From assembly GCA_964022665.1 (NCBI GenBank), contig CAXIDF010000003.1:124001-188000 (forward strand): DNA of 64,000 bases, in the 5' to 3' direction. How positions within the stretch are numbered: position 1 is the stretch's first letter; every line of letters starts with the position of its first letter. The notes under the pieces were generated by a model. That model saw only the letters and a program-made list of their open reading frames with translations, ran no database searches and had not been told where the DNA came from. The position numbers were made by a program, and so were the translations under genes. Shown piece after piece: positions 44,503 to 51,694 of the stretch. This DNA comes from Haliea sp964022665 (GTDB lineage: Bacteria > Pseudomonadota > Gammaproteobacteria > Pseudomonadales > Halieaceae).

Positions 44503-45436
44503 GCGCGGGCCGCGGCAGCAGCTCGCGCAGCGCACTTTCAGCTGTGTTGATGTCGTCCTCGAATTTGAGCAGCACATTGAGGGTGCTTTGAATCACCTGG
44601 GCATCCAGCTCCCGGGCATGCAAGAGCAGCAGGCTGCGCGCCCAGTCGATGGTTTCGGAGATGGCCGGTGACTTTTTCAGGTCGAGATCGCGCAGCGAGT
44701 GGACGAATTCAACCAGTTGGTGCCGCAGTTGCTGGTCGATATCCGGCACCCGGCTGAGCACGATCCGCTCTTCCAGTTCCACGCTGGGGAAGGGGATGTA
44801 CAGGTGCAGGCAGCGGCGCTTCAGCGCATCACTGATGTCCCGCGTATTGTTGCTGGTGAGAAAAACCATGGGTGTGACCCGCGCCTGTACCGTACCAATT
44901 TCGGGAATGGACACCTGATAGTCAGACAGAATTTCCAGTAACAGCGATTCGAATTCATAGTCGGATTTGTCGACTTCATCGATCAGCAGTATCGCGCCGC
45001 GCTCCTGCTGCATGGCCTTTAGCAGAGGCCTGGGCTCGAGAAATTCCTCTGAATAGAATGTGTCGCCGAACTGGTGCAGGCGCTCCACGGACTCGGCGAG
45101 GCCCTGCGCTCCTTGCAACAGATCCCCGAGTTTTTCCTTGAGCACCTGGGTGTACAGCAGCTGCTTGCCGTATTTCCATTCATAAAGTGCCTTGGCCTCG
45201 TCCAGGCCCTCGTAGCACTGTAGCCGAATCAGAGGCACATCAAGCAGCATGGCCGTGGTTTTCGCCAGCTCTGTTTTACCCACACCCGGGGGGCCTTCGA
45301 CCAGAATCGGCTTGCGCAGCTGGAAAGCCAGAAAGACGGCGGTGGCAATCTTCGGGCTGCAGATGTAGCCAAAGGATTCAAAACCCTGCTCAATGGCCTC
45401 GATGGAGGCCAGCTGCGGAAAATCCTGGGTATGCAC
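44495..45436 (-). CDS. MoxR-family AAA+ ATPase
   Basis: ATPase of 313 residues with Walker A GPPGVGKT, Walker B ILLIDEVDKSD, sensor 1 (FLTSNN) and the arginine-finger region (DALKRRCLHLYIPFPS). Length is normal. It heads a short operon with the VWA protein, overlapping by 8 bases, and lies 21 bases downstream of moaA, so it may be cotranscribed with it. Probable role in protein maturation with its VWA partner. Confidence 0.9.
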   Translation of the reverse strand: MHTQDFPQLASIEAIEQGFESFGYICSPKIATAVFLAFQLRKPILVEGPPGVGKTELAKTTAMLLDVPLIRLQCYEGLDEAKALYEWKYGKQLLYTQVLKEKLGDLLQGAQGLAESVERLHQFGDTFYSEEFLEPRPLLKAMQQERGAILLIDEVDKSDYEFESLLLEILSDYQVSIPEIGTVQARVTPMVFLTSNNTRDISDALKRRCLHLYIPFPSVELEERIVLSRVPDIDQQLRHQLVEFVHSLRDLDLKKSPAISETIDWARSLLLLHARELDAQVIQSTLNVLLKFEDDINTAESALRELLPRPAHG

Positions 45437-45457
45437 GGTGTGTCCTCGTGAGGGCGG

Positions 45458-46468
45458 TCAGCCGCCGGTGGCGTTCATGAAGCGGAGAATCTCCGGTTCA
45501 TCGCTGTGGGTGAAATGGTGTTTTTCCGGCTTCAGCGCGAGCGCGGCAACCAGCGCGCGGGCTATGTCGTCGCGGTTGCTGCCCGGTCGGCGCAACAGGG
45601 GGCGCAGGTCGACGGCGTGTTCGTTGCCAAGGCACAGCAGCAGGCGGCCTTCCACTGTAAGTCGCACACGGTTACAGAGGTGACAAAAGTTGTTGCTGTG
45701 TGGCGAGATGAAACCGACCCGCGTGGCGCTGTCTGGCATGCTGAAATAGCGGGCGGGCCCGGCACTGCCCGTGGGTTCGCCCAGTGCCGTCAGCGGGTAG
45801 CGCTCTGCGATCCTGCGGCGCAGTGCCTCACTGCTGCAGAAACTCAGGGGCCTGCTGTGTTCGTCAATGCGCCCCAGCGGCATTTCCTCGATAAAGGCAA
45901 TGTCGATATCGCGTTCGCGGGCGAAGTCCACGAGGTCCAGCGCCTCGTCGTCATTGCGTCCGTTGAGGATCACGGCGTTCAGTTTGATGCGCGCAAAACC
46001 GGCGCGGGTCGCGGCATCGATGCCCGCCAGCACCTGGTGCAGGTCGCCGGTGCGAGTGAGCTCGCGGAAGCGCTTCGGTTGCAGGCTGTCGAGGCTGATG
46101 TTGAGCGCATTGACGCCTGCCCGTTGCAGGGCGTCGGCCATGTTGGCCAGCCGCGAGCCGTTGGTGGTCAAGGCCAGTGTCTGCAGCCCGGGGAGGGCGC
46201 CCAACCTTTCCGCCAGTGAAAGCATATTGCGCCGCACCAAGGGCTCGCCACCGGTCAACCGTATCTTGCTGATGCCCAGGCTCACGCCCGCCTCCGCCAC
46301 ACGGAACAGCTCCTCCAGGGAGAGCACCTCCGAGCGTGGCACGAACTGCATGTCCTCCGCCATGCAATACACACAGCGGAAGTCGCAGCGGTCGGTGACC
46401 GACAGGCGCAGGTAGTTGATCCGGCGCTGGAAGGGGTCGACCAGATGAGTCGTGTGTTCGGGCTTCAT
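45458..46468 (-). CDS. moaA: GTP 3',8-cyclase MoaA (molybdenum cofactor synthesis)
   Basis: Radical SAM enzyme of 336 residues converting GTP to 3',8-cyclo-GTP. N-terminal cluster CxxxCxxC (Cys28, Cys32, Cys35), C-terminal cluster starting FCHLCNRVR with a further Cys, and the essential C-terminal Gly-Gly (ATGG). ATG at 46468 chosen over an adjacent GTG. No other moa genes in the window. Confidence 0.96.
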   Translation of the reverse strand: MKPEHTTHLVDPFQRRINYLRLSVTDRCDFRCVYCMAEDMQFVPRSEVLSLEELFRVAEAGVSLGISKIRLTGGEPLVRRNMLSLAERLGALPGLQTLALTTNGSRLANMADALQRAGVNALNISLDSLQPKRFRELTRTGDLHQVLAGIDAATRAGFARIKLNAVILNGRNDDEALDLVDFARERDIDIAFIEEMPLGRIDEHSRPLSFCSSEALRRRIAERYPLTALGEPTGSAGPARYFSMPDSATRVGFISPHSNNFCHLCNRVRLTVEGRLLLCLGNEHAVDLRPLLRRPGSNRDDIARALVAALALKPEKHHFTHSDEPEILRFMNATGG

Positions 46469-46577
46469 CACGGCAGTGTACTGGCTGTCGCGGCTTCACT
46501 CTAGTCATGTTGCCTGACGGGCTTTACACGGCGATGGGCTGTGGGCAGGATGCGAGCTGCACTTCCCGGAGACGACT

Positions 46578-47648
46578 ATGCGCATAACAACCCTGCTGGC
46601 CTGGTTACTGGCTGCGCTGCCTGGTTTCTTTGCCTTGCCGCTGGTGGCCAGCGAGCACTGTGAACCGGTGGACGGTATCGTGTCCATCTGTGGCCTGGCC
46701 GCCCCGGAGGACCTGGTGCCTGCCCCCAACGGGCGCGACCTGATATTCGGGCAGATGGCGGGAAGCGGTGGCCTGTACCTGCTGGATACGTGGGACGACT
46801 CGGTCCACCCCCTGCTCGCGGTGCAGGAAGCCGACGCACCGCGCGAGCTGTGGGGAGACCCGGCCTGCCTGCAGCCCACATCGCGGCTGGAAGCGCACGG
46901 CCTGGACATTCGCCGCCGTGCCGATGGTCGCTGGCAGGTGCTGGTGGTGAACCACGCCGAACGTGAATCCGTGGAATTCTATGAGTTGCAGGCGCCCACC
47001 AGCGATCGCCCGCAGGCACGCTGGCGCGGTTGCGCGGAGGCCCCTGCCGCGGCCAACTTCAATGATGTGGCCGGCCTGGCCGACGGCAGCCTGCTGGTCA
47101 CACACATGGCGGACCGACGCTGGCAACTGGTCAACGCGCTGCTGGCCGCGCTGGGTCGCAACACCGGGTTTGTCTATCACTGGAGCCGCGATGACGGCTT
47201 CACGCCACTGCCTGCCACCCGGGCGGCGCATCCCAATGGCATTCTATTGGCGCCCGATGAACAAAGCTTCTTCCTCAATGTTTACCTGGGCAACGCGCTG
47301 CAGCACCACGCGCTGCCCGGGGGCGATTTACTGGGGGCGGTGGCCGTGCCGAAACCGGACAACGCCAGTTGGGCGAAGGATGGGCAACTGCTGGTGGCCT
47401 CCCACGAAGGCAGCCTGTGGCAGATTTTTCGCAGCCTGTCGCAGGGCCATGAACGGCCCAGTGAGCTGCCTTTCAGCATTCTCTCGATAGACCCCGTTAC
47501 GCTTTCACAATCCACGCTGTTGCAGCGCTCCGGGCCGCCCCTGGGTGCCGGCACCGTTGCCCTGCAGCGGGGTGATGACCTGTATATAGGCTCTTACGTG
47601 GGTGACCGTATCATCCGCCTGCCCCTGCCGGAGCCTCAGCGCCCTTGA
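46578..47648 (+). CDS. secreted beta-propeller protein, SMP-30/arylesterase-like
   Basis: Protein of 356 residues with a signal peptide (about 1-25, ending LVAS-EH), likely periplasmic. Repeated propeller-blade patterns (LAAPEDLVPAPNGRDLIF, DVAGLADGSLLVTH, HPNGILLAPDEQSFFLNVY, NASWAKDGQLLVASH) and spaced Asn/His/Asp suit calcium-dependent SMP-30/gluconolactonase or paraoxonase-like enzymes. It overlaps the SLC13 gene by 4 bases, suggesting that it releases an organic acid taken up by that carrier. Substrate unknown. Confidence 0.75.
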   Translation: MRITTLLAWLLAALPGFFALPLVASEHCEPVDGIVSICGLAAPEDLVPAPNGRDLIFGQMAGSGGLYLLDTWDDSVHPLLAVQEADAPRELWGDPACLQPTSRLEAHGLDIRRRADGRWQVLVVNHAERESVEFYELQAPTSDRPQARWRGCAEAPAAANFNDVAGLADGSLLVTHMADRRWQLVNALLAALGRNTGFVYHWSRDDGFTPLPATRAAHPNGILLAPDEQSFFLNVYLGNALQHHALPGGDLLGAVAVPKPDNASWAKDGQLLVASHEGSLWQIFRSLSQGHERPSELPFSILSIDPVTLSQSTLLQRSGPPLGAGTVALQRGDDLYIGSYVGDRIIRLPLPEPQRP

Positions 47649-49024
47649 TAGCCCTGCGTCGCGTTCTGCTCTGGGGCACACCGCCACTGGTGATCTGCCT
47701 CGCATTGCTGTTGCTCGCGGCGGGGTACAGCCACGATATCGCGGTAGTCGCCATGGTCGCTCTGTGGTGTGTGCTCTGGTGGGTGTTCGAGCCGGTGCCG
47801 ATCCCCGTGACATCCCTGCTGCCTATCGCGCTGCTGCCCCTGCTGGGAGTGTTGACGCCGGCAGAGGTGGGGCAGGCCTACGGTTCTCCCCTGATCCTGC
47901 TGCTGTTGGGCGGCTTCCTGTTATCCAAGGCTATGGAGCACTCCGGTGCACACCGGCGGATCGCGCTGGGCATGGTGCGGCTGGTTGGCGCTGACAGTGG
48001 GCCGCGGCTGGTGCTGGGTTTCATGATCGCCGCCGCCAGCCTGAGTATGTGGATATCCAATACGGCAACCACCTTGATGCTGCTGCCGGTTGCGCTGGCG
48101 GTGCTGGAAGCCACTGACCGGCGCCGGGAGCTGGCCGTGCCGCTGTTGCTGGGGGTGGCGTATGCCGCCAGTGTGGGCGGTATCGGCACGCCTATCGGTA
48201 CGCCGCCCAACCTCATTTTCATGCAGGTTTATGAGCAGACCACCGGGCAAGCCATCAGCTTCACACGCTGGATGGGCTGGGCGGTACCGGTGGTGCTGGT
48301 GATGATCCCACTGATGGCGCTGGCACTCACCCGCGGCCTGTCCGGCTCGGTGGCTGTGCAGCTGCCGACCACCGGCGCCTGGCGCAGCGAAGAGAAGCGG
48401 GTGCTGTGGGTATTCGGCCTCACCGCACTGGCCTGGATCACTCGCAGTGAGCCATTCGGTGGCTGGCAGGTGTGGCTGGGCCTGCCTCAGGCCAATGATG
48501 CGTCGGTGGCGCTGCTGGCTGTTGTGGTGATGTTCGTGTTGCCCAACGGTTCCGGCGGGCGACTGCTGGACTGGGAGCGTGCAAGCACCATTCCCTGGGG
48601 TGTGCTGCTACTGTTTTCGGGCGGTATCTGCCTGGCCAGTGGCTTCGTTGCTTCCGGCCTCAGCGACATCATGGGCGAAGCGCTGGCAGGCCTGACCGGT
48701 ATACCCGTGTGGCTGCTGCTATTGCTGGTGTGCCTGGCTGTGACATTCATGACCGAGACCACATCCAACACCGCCAGCACCACCCTGCTGATGCCGGTAC
48801 TGGCCGCTGCCGCGGTGGCGGCGGACTTGCCACCCGAGCTGATCATGGTGCCGGCGGCGATGAGCGCCAGTTGTGCGTTCATGTTGCCGGTGGCGACGGC
48901 GCCCAACTCTGTCGTCTATGGCAGCGGGCTGATAACCACGGCGCAGATGGCCAGAGAGGGGCTGTTGTTGAATCTGTTGGGTGCCGTGGTGATAAGCACC
49001 CTGTGCTTCATGCTGGTGCGCTAG
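47645..49024 (+). CDS. SLC13/DASS-family anion:sodium symporter
   Basis: Membrane carrier of 459 residues with about 11-12 helices. The two family signature segments with Ser-Asn-Thr are present: ISNTATTLMLLPVAL and TSNTASTTLLMPVL; GGIGTPIGTPPN is also typical. The family imports dicarboxylates, citrate or sulfate with sodium. Start is a TTG at 47645 (TTGA overlap with the upstream stop), with GGAG about 11 bases before it. Coupled to the propeller gene. Confidence 0.88.
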   Translation: MIALRRVLLWGTPPLVICLALLLLAAGYSHDIAVVAMVALWCVLWWVFEPVPIPVTSLLPIALLPLLGVLTPAEVGQAYGSPLILLLLGGFLLSKAMEHSGAHRRIALGMVRLVGADSGPRLVLGFMIAAASLSMWISNTATTLMLLPVALAVLEATDRRRELAVPLLLGVAYAASVGGIGTPIGTPPNLIFMQVYEQTTGQAISFTRWMGWAVPVVLVMIPLMALALTRGLSGSVAVQLPTTGAWRSEEKRVLWVFGLTALAWITRSEPFGGWQVWLGLPQANDASVALLAVVVMFVLPNGSGGRLLDWERASTIPWGVLLLFSGGICLASGFVASGLSDIMGEALAGLTGIPVWLLLLLVCLAVTFMTETTSNTASTTLLMPVLAAAAVAADLPPELIMVPAAMSASCAFMLPVATAPNSVVYGSGLITTAQMAREGLLLNLLGAVVISTLCFMLVR

Positions 49025-49056
49025 CGCCGGTGGCCGGCGCGTGCGGCCACGGGCGC
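49024..49056. terminator. bidirectional GC-rich hairpin between convergent genes
   Basis: GCGCCGGTGGCCG (49024-49036) pairs with CGGCCACGGGCGC (49044-49056) with one mismatch and a seven-base loop. It sits between the stops of the SLC13 and peroxiredoxin genes. No U-tract on either strand, so termination efficiency is uncertain. Confidence 0.55.
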
Positions 49057-49066
49057 CGGGTGTGCC

Positions 49067-49546
49067 CTAGAGCAGCGCCATCATGCTGTCGGCGGAGCTG
49101 ACGTCTACGCCGGCACCGGGCTCCACATTCAGGTGGGTGACGGTGCCGTCATCCACCAGCATGGCGAAACGCTGGCTGCGCTTGCCCAGGCCAAAGCCGG
49201 TGCCGTCGAGTTCCAGGCCCAGGGCGGCGGTAAAGTCGCCGTTGCCGTCGCCCAGCATCAGCAGTTCCTCTGCGTTCTGCGACTTGCCCCAGGCGTCCAT
49301 GACGAACGCATCGTTCACGGCCATGCAGGCGATGGTGTCTACGCCCTTGGCCTTGATCTTGTCGGCGTTTACGACATACCCGGGCAGGTGAGTGAGGGTG
49401 CAGCCCGGTGTGAATGCGCCGGGCACCGCGAACAGCAGGACTTTCTTGCCGGCAAAAATCTCGTCGGTGCTGATGTTGACCGGGCCTTCGGCGCCCATGG
49501 TCTTGAGGGTTACTGCGGGGATCTTGTCGCCAACCTTGATGGTCAT
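49067..49546 (-). CDS. peroxiredoxin (Prx5/AhpC-TSA type)
   Basis: Thiol peroxidase of 159 residues of the Prx5 (redoxin) class. The peroxidatic Cys49 lies in PGAFTPGCTLTHLPGY. A second Cys (IACMAVND, about residue 74) is present, but whether it resolves the disulfide is unclear. Reduces hydrogen peroxide and organic peroxides using thioredoxin or glutathione. An AAGGAGAG ribosome-binding site precedes the ATG. Confidence 0.94.
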   Translation of the reverse strand: MTIKVGDKIPAVTLKTMGAEGPVNISTDEIFAGKKVLLFAVPGAFTPGCTLTHLPGYVVNADKIKAKGVDTIACMAVNDAFVMDAWGKSQNAEELLMLGDGNGDFTAALGLELDGTGFGLGKRSQRFAMLVDDGTVTHLNVEPGAGVDVSSADSMMALL

Positions 49547-49597
49547 GTTACTCTCCTTGTCCCGAACGGGTTTGCCGTGGAGCGTGGATCATACCAG

Positions 49598-50281
49598 ATG
49601 CACCGTGACTTGCACTGCCCACTCTGCGGCGCAGGCAGTAGGCCTTTCCATCAGGACCGCAAGCGCAGCTACCTGCGCTGCGAGCGCTGTTTCCTGGTGT
49701 TTGTGCCGCCCGAATTTCATCTGCCAGCCGAGGCTGAAAAAGCCGAGTACGACCTGCACGAAAACCGCATTGATGACCCGCGCTATCGCGCTTTCCTCGG
49801 CCGACTGGCAACGCCACTGCTCGCCTTGCTGACACCGGGTTCACGCGGCCTCGAGTTTGGCTGCGGCCCCGGCCCGGCGCTGGCGGCCATGTTGTGCGAA
49901 GCGGGGCACCAGCTGGCCCTGTATGACCCGTTTTACTATCCCGATGTCTGTGTGCTGCAGCCCGGCTACGATTTCATCACCGCGACCGAGGTCGTCGAGC
50001 ACCTGCACCAGCCGGGGATCGAGCTGGACAGGCTCTGGGCGCTGCTCGCGCCCGGCGGGCTGCTCGGTGTGATGACCAAGCTGGTGACGGACCCCGAGGC
50101 CTTTGCCCGCTGGCACTACAAGAACGACGCCACGCATGTGTGTTTTTTCAGCCGCACGACCTGGACCTGGTGGGGTCGCGCCAGGGGCGCCGAGCCCGGA
50201 TTCGAGGCGGCGGATGTCATCCTGCTGCGCAAACCCTGCGACCACAGACCGCTGCCCCTCAATCCTCCTGCAGCTGGCTGA
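49598..50281 (+). CDS. class I SAM-dependent methyltransferase with N-terminal zinc-ribbon-like motif
   Basis: Protein of 227 residues. The N-terminus has CPLCG and CERC, a zinc-ribbon-like pair; the methyltransferase core has LEFGCGPGPALAAML (SAM-binding motif I) and the TEVVEHL and LAPGGLLGVMTK segments. The ATG at 49598 is preferred; in-frame sequence further upstream overlaps the peroxiredoxin. Target unknown. The last 23 bases overlap the convergent TetR gene. Confidence 0.82.
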   Translation: MHRDLHCPLCGAGSRPFHQDRKRSYLRCERCFLVFVPPEFHLPAEAEKAEYDLHENRIDDPRYRAFLGRLATPLLALLTPGSRGLEFGCGPGPALAAMLCEAGHQLALYDPFYYPDVCVLQPGYDFITATEVVEHLHQPGIELDRLWALLAPGGLLGVMTKLVTDPEAFARWHYKNDATHVCFFSRTTWTWWGRARGAEPGFEAADVILLRKPCDHRPLPLNPPAAG

Positions 50282-50921
50282 TCATGCCCTCGAAAATGGC
50301 CTGGCAATCCCGGTAAAAGGTCAACTGGGCATCGCCCAGGTAGGGCGCCACCATGGTAAGCAGCTGCAGCACGCCCTGATGCACAACGATGTGTGGTGCG
50401 CGGGGGGCGTGCAGCAGCTGGTCGTAACTCAGCCAGAACGTCAGCACCAGCGTCATGTTGTCCACCAGGCTCAGCAGCTGGTCGTCATCGGTATTGATGA
50501 CCGCCTGTTCCAGCAGTTTGTGGCAGATGGCGAGTAACGCGGAGCGTTGCAGTTGCAGCAAGCGGCGGAAACCCTTGCGGATAGCGGGGTAGCGCTGCTG
50601 CAGGTCATCCAGGTTGTGGTACAGGAAGCGGTATTGCCACATCTCTTCCAGCACCACGTAGAGGTAGTACCAGTTGTCTTCTACCCGGCTGGGGTCGTTG
50701 CCCAGCGGGCCTTCCAGCGGCGCGGTCAGCGTATCGGTCAGCGCCACCTCATACTGCTGGAACAGTTCGCCGATGATCTCGTCTTTCCCCTTGAAGTGGT
50801 AGTACAGGTTTCCGGGGCTGATATCGAGCTCATTGGCGATGTCGATCGTAGTCGTGTGCGCCTCACCCTCTTCATTGAACAGGGCCAGACTGGTGACCAG
50901 TATGCGGTCGCGCGTTTTCAC
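50259..50921 (-). CDS. phaD: TetR-family regulator, PhaD-like
   Basis: Regulator of 220 residues with the helix-turn-helix TTIDIANELDISPGNLYYHF at about residues 24-43. The N-terminus (MKTRDRILVTSLALFNEEGE) closely follows Pseudomonas PhaD, the activator of phasin genes in polyhydroxyalkanoate metabolism. It lies just downstream of a phasin gene in the same direction (22 bases), as expected for PHA control. The assignment as PhaD rests on resemblance and context. Confidence 0.8.
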   Translation of the reverse strand: MKTRDRILVTSLALFNEEGEAHTTTIDIANELDISPGNLYYHFKGKDEIIGELFQQYEVALTDTLTAPLEGPLGNDPSRVEDNWYYLYVVLEEMWQYRFLYHNLDDLQQRYPAIRKGFRRLLQLQRSALLAICHKLLEQAVINTDDDQLLSLVDNMTLVLTFWLSYDQLLHAPRAPHIVVHQGVLQLLTMVAPYLGDAQLTFYRDCQAIFEGMISQLQED

Positions 50922-50943
50922 CCTGTCGCTGTCGGGTACGTCT

Positions 50944-51417
50944 TCAGGCGGGCTTGCGGCCGGCCGCAGGCTTGCTCTTCACGGCGGCGCGCCGTGTGGC
51001 GGCTTTCTTGCGGGCGGCTGGCTTGCGTGCGGGTTTGCCCTGGGCCGCGAGCGCGGCGCTCAAGTCATCCACCTTGCGGGTCAGGCGATCGATTTTTTCG
51101 TGCAGGGCGAGCAGGTCTTCTCCCCGGGCGGGCAGCTGCATGTGGAAGCTCTCCCGCACGCGGTGAATACGCTCCTCAACCGAGTTTCGTGCGCTGCGGC
51201 CACTGCTCAAACCCTTGCGCGCCTCGTCCTCCAGCGCGGCGCCGGCCTTGACCAGGTCGCGAAACAGCTTGGGCGTTTCCACCCCGGCCTTCTCCATGCG
51301 ATCCTGAGCCTCGTCGACGGCACGTCCGTACGCGCCCACGCCGGCAAGCCAGATATTGCGGGCAATTTCGCCCGCCTTGTCAGTGACTTTGCTTTTATCG
51401 TTTTTATCATCGCTCAC
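50944..51417 (-). CDS. phasin-family PHA granule protein with AlgP/H1-like C-terminal tail
   Basis: Protein of 157 residues. Phasin domain (PhaI/PhaF type) at about 1-105, amphipathic with KAGEIARNIWLAGVGAYGRA near the start and a coiled-coil segment (LHEKIDRLTRKVDDLSAAL); then a Lys/Ala/Arg/Pro-rich tail (KPAARKKAATRRAAVKSKPA) like PhaF and AlgP, probably DNA-binding. GTG at 51417 is preferred because a GGAGGAC ribosome-binding site lies 6 bases upstream; an ATG at 51429 would put that site inside the gene. Confidence 0.82.
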   Translation of the reverse strand: MSDDKNDKSKVTDKAGEIARNIWLAGVGAYGRAVDEAQDRMEKAGVETPKLFRDLVKAGAALEDEARKGLSSGRSARNSVEERIHRVRESFHMQLPARGEDLLALHEKIDRLTRKVDDLSAALAAQGKPARKPAARKKAATRRAAVKSKPAAGRKPA

Positions 51418-51626
51418 GTCGTCCTCCATTGCGCGGGGCGCATCGGGCCATCGGTCGGACATTTAAGCAGAAAGCGGGCGCCCTGTGCCAGTCGCTGCAG
51501 CGTTGACACGGGCAGGCGGGTGGGCTGGAGCCCAGCCCACCCGGCGCCTGGCTGTACGCTGTTTGAAACCGCTAAAAAGCCCTTAAAAATGTCTGGATAA
51601 TAGTTTTTTACCGGGGTAGTGTATTT

Positions 51627-51649
51627 CCAACCAGTCTGAGTAGGGTTGG
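51627..51649. promoter_or_regulatory. inverted repeat upstream of the TonB receptor
   Basis: CCAACC (51627-51632) and GGTTGG (51644-51649) form an inverted repeat with an 11-base spacer, 46 bases before the ATG at 51695. It could be an operator or a leader hairpin. A poor TTGGTA...CATAAA promoter-like pair overlaps its right half. Confidence 0.3.
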
Positions 51650-51694
51650 TAACATTTGTACCCAGCAAGCATAAATATAAAGGGGATTTGGTGT

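Noticed and set aside
49133..49597. N-terminal extension of the methyltransferase over the peroxiredoxin gene
   Set aside because: It is the opposite strand of a well-supported peroxiredoxin; the zinc-ribbon start at 49598 makes a complete protein.
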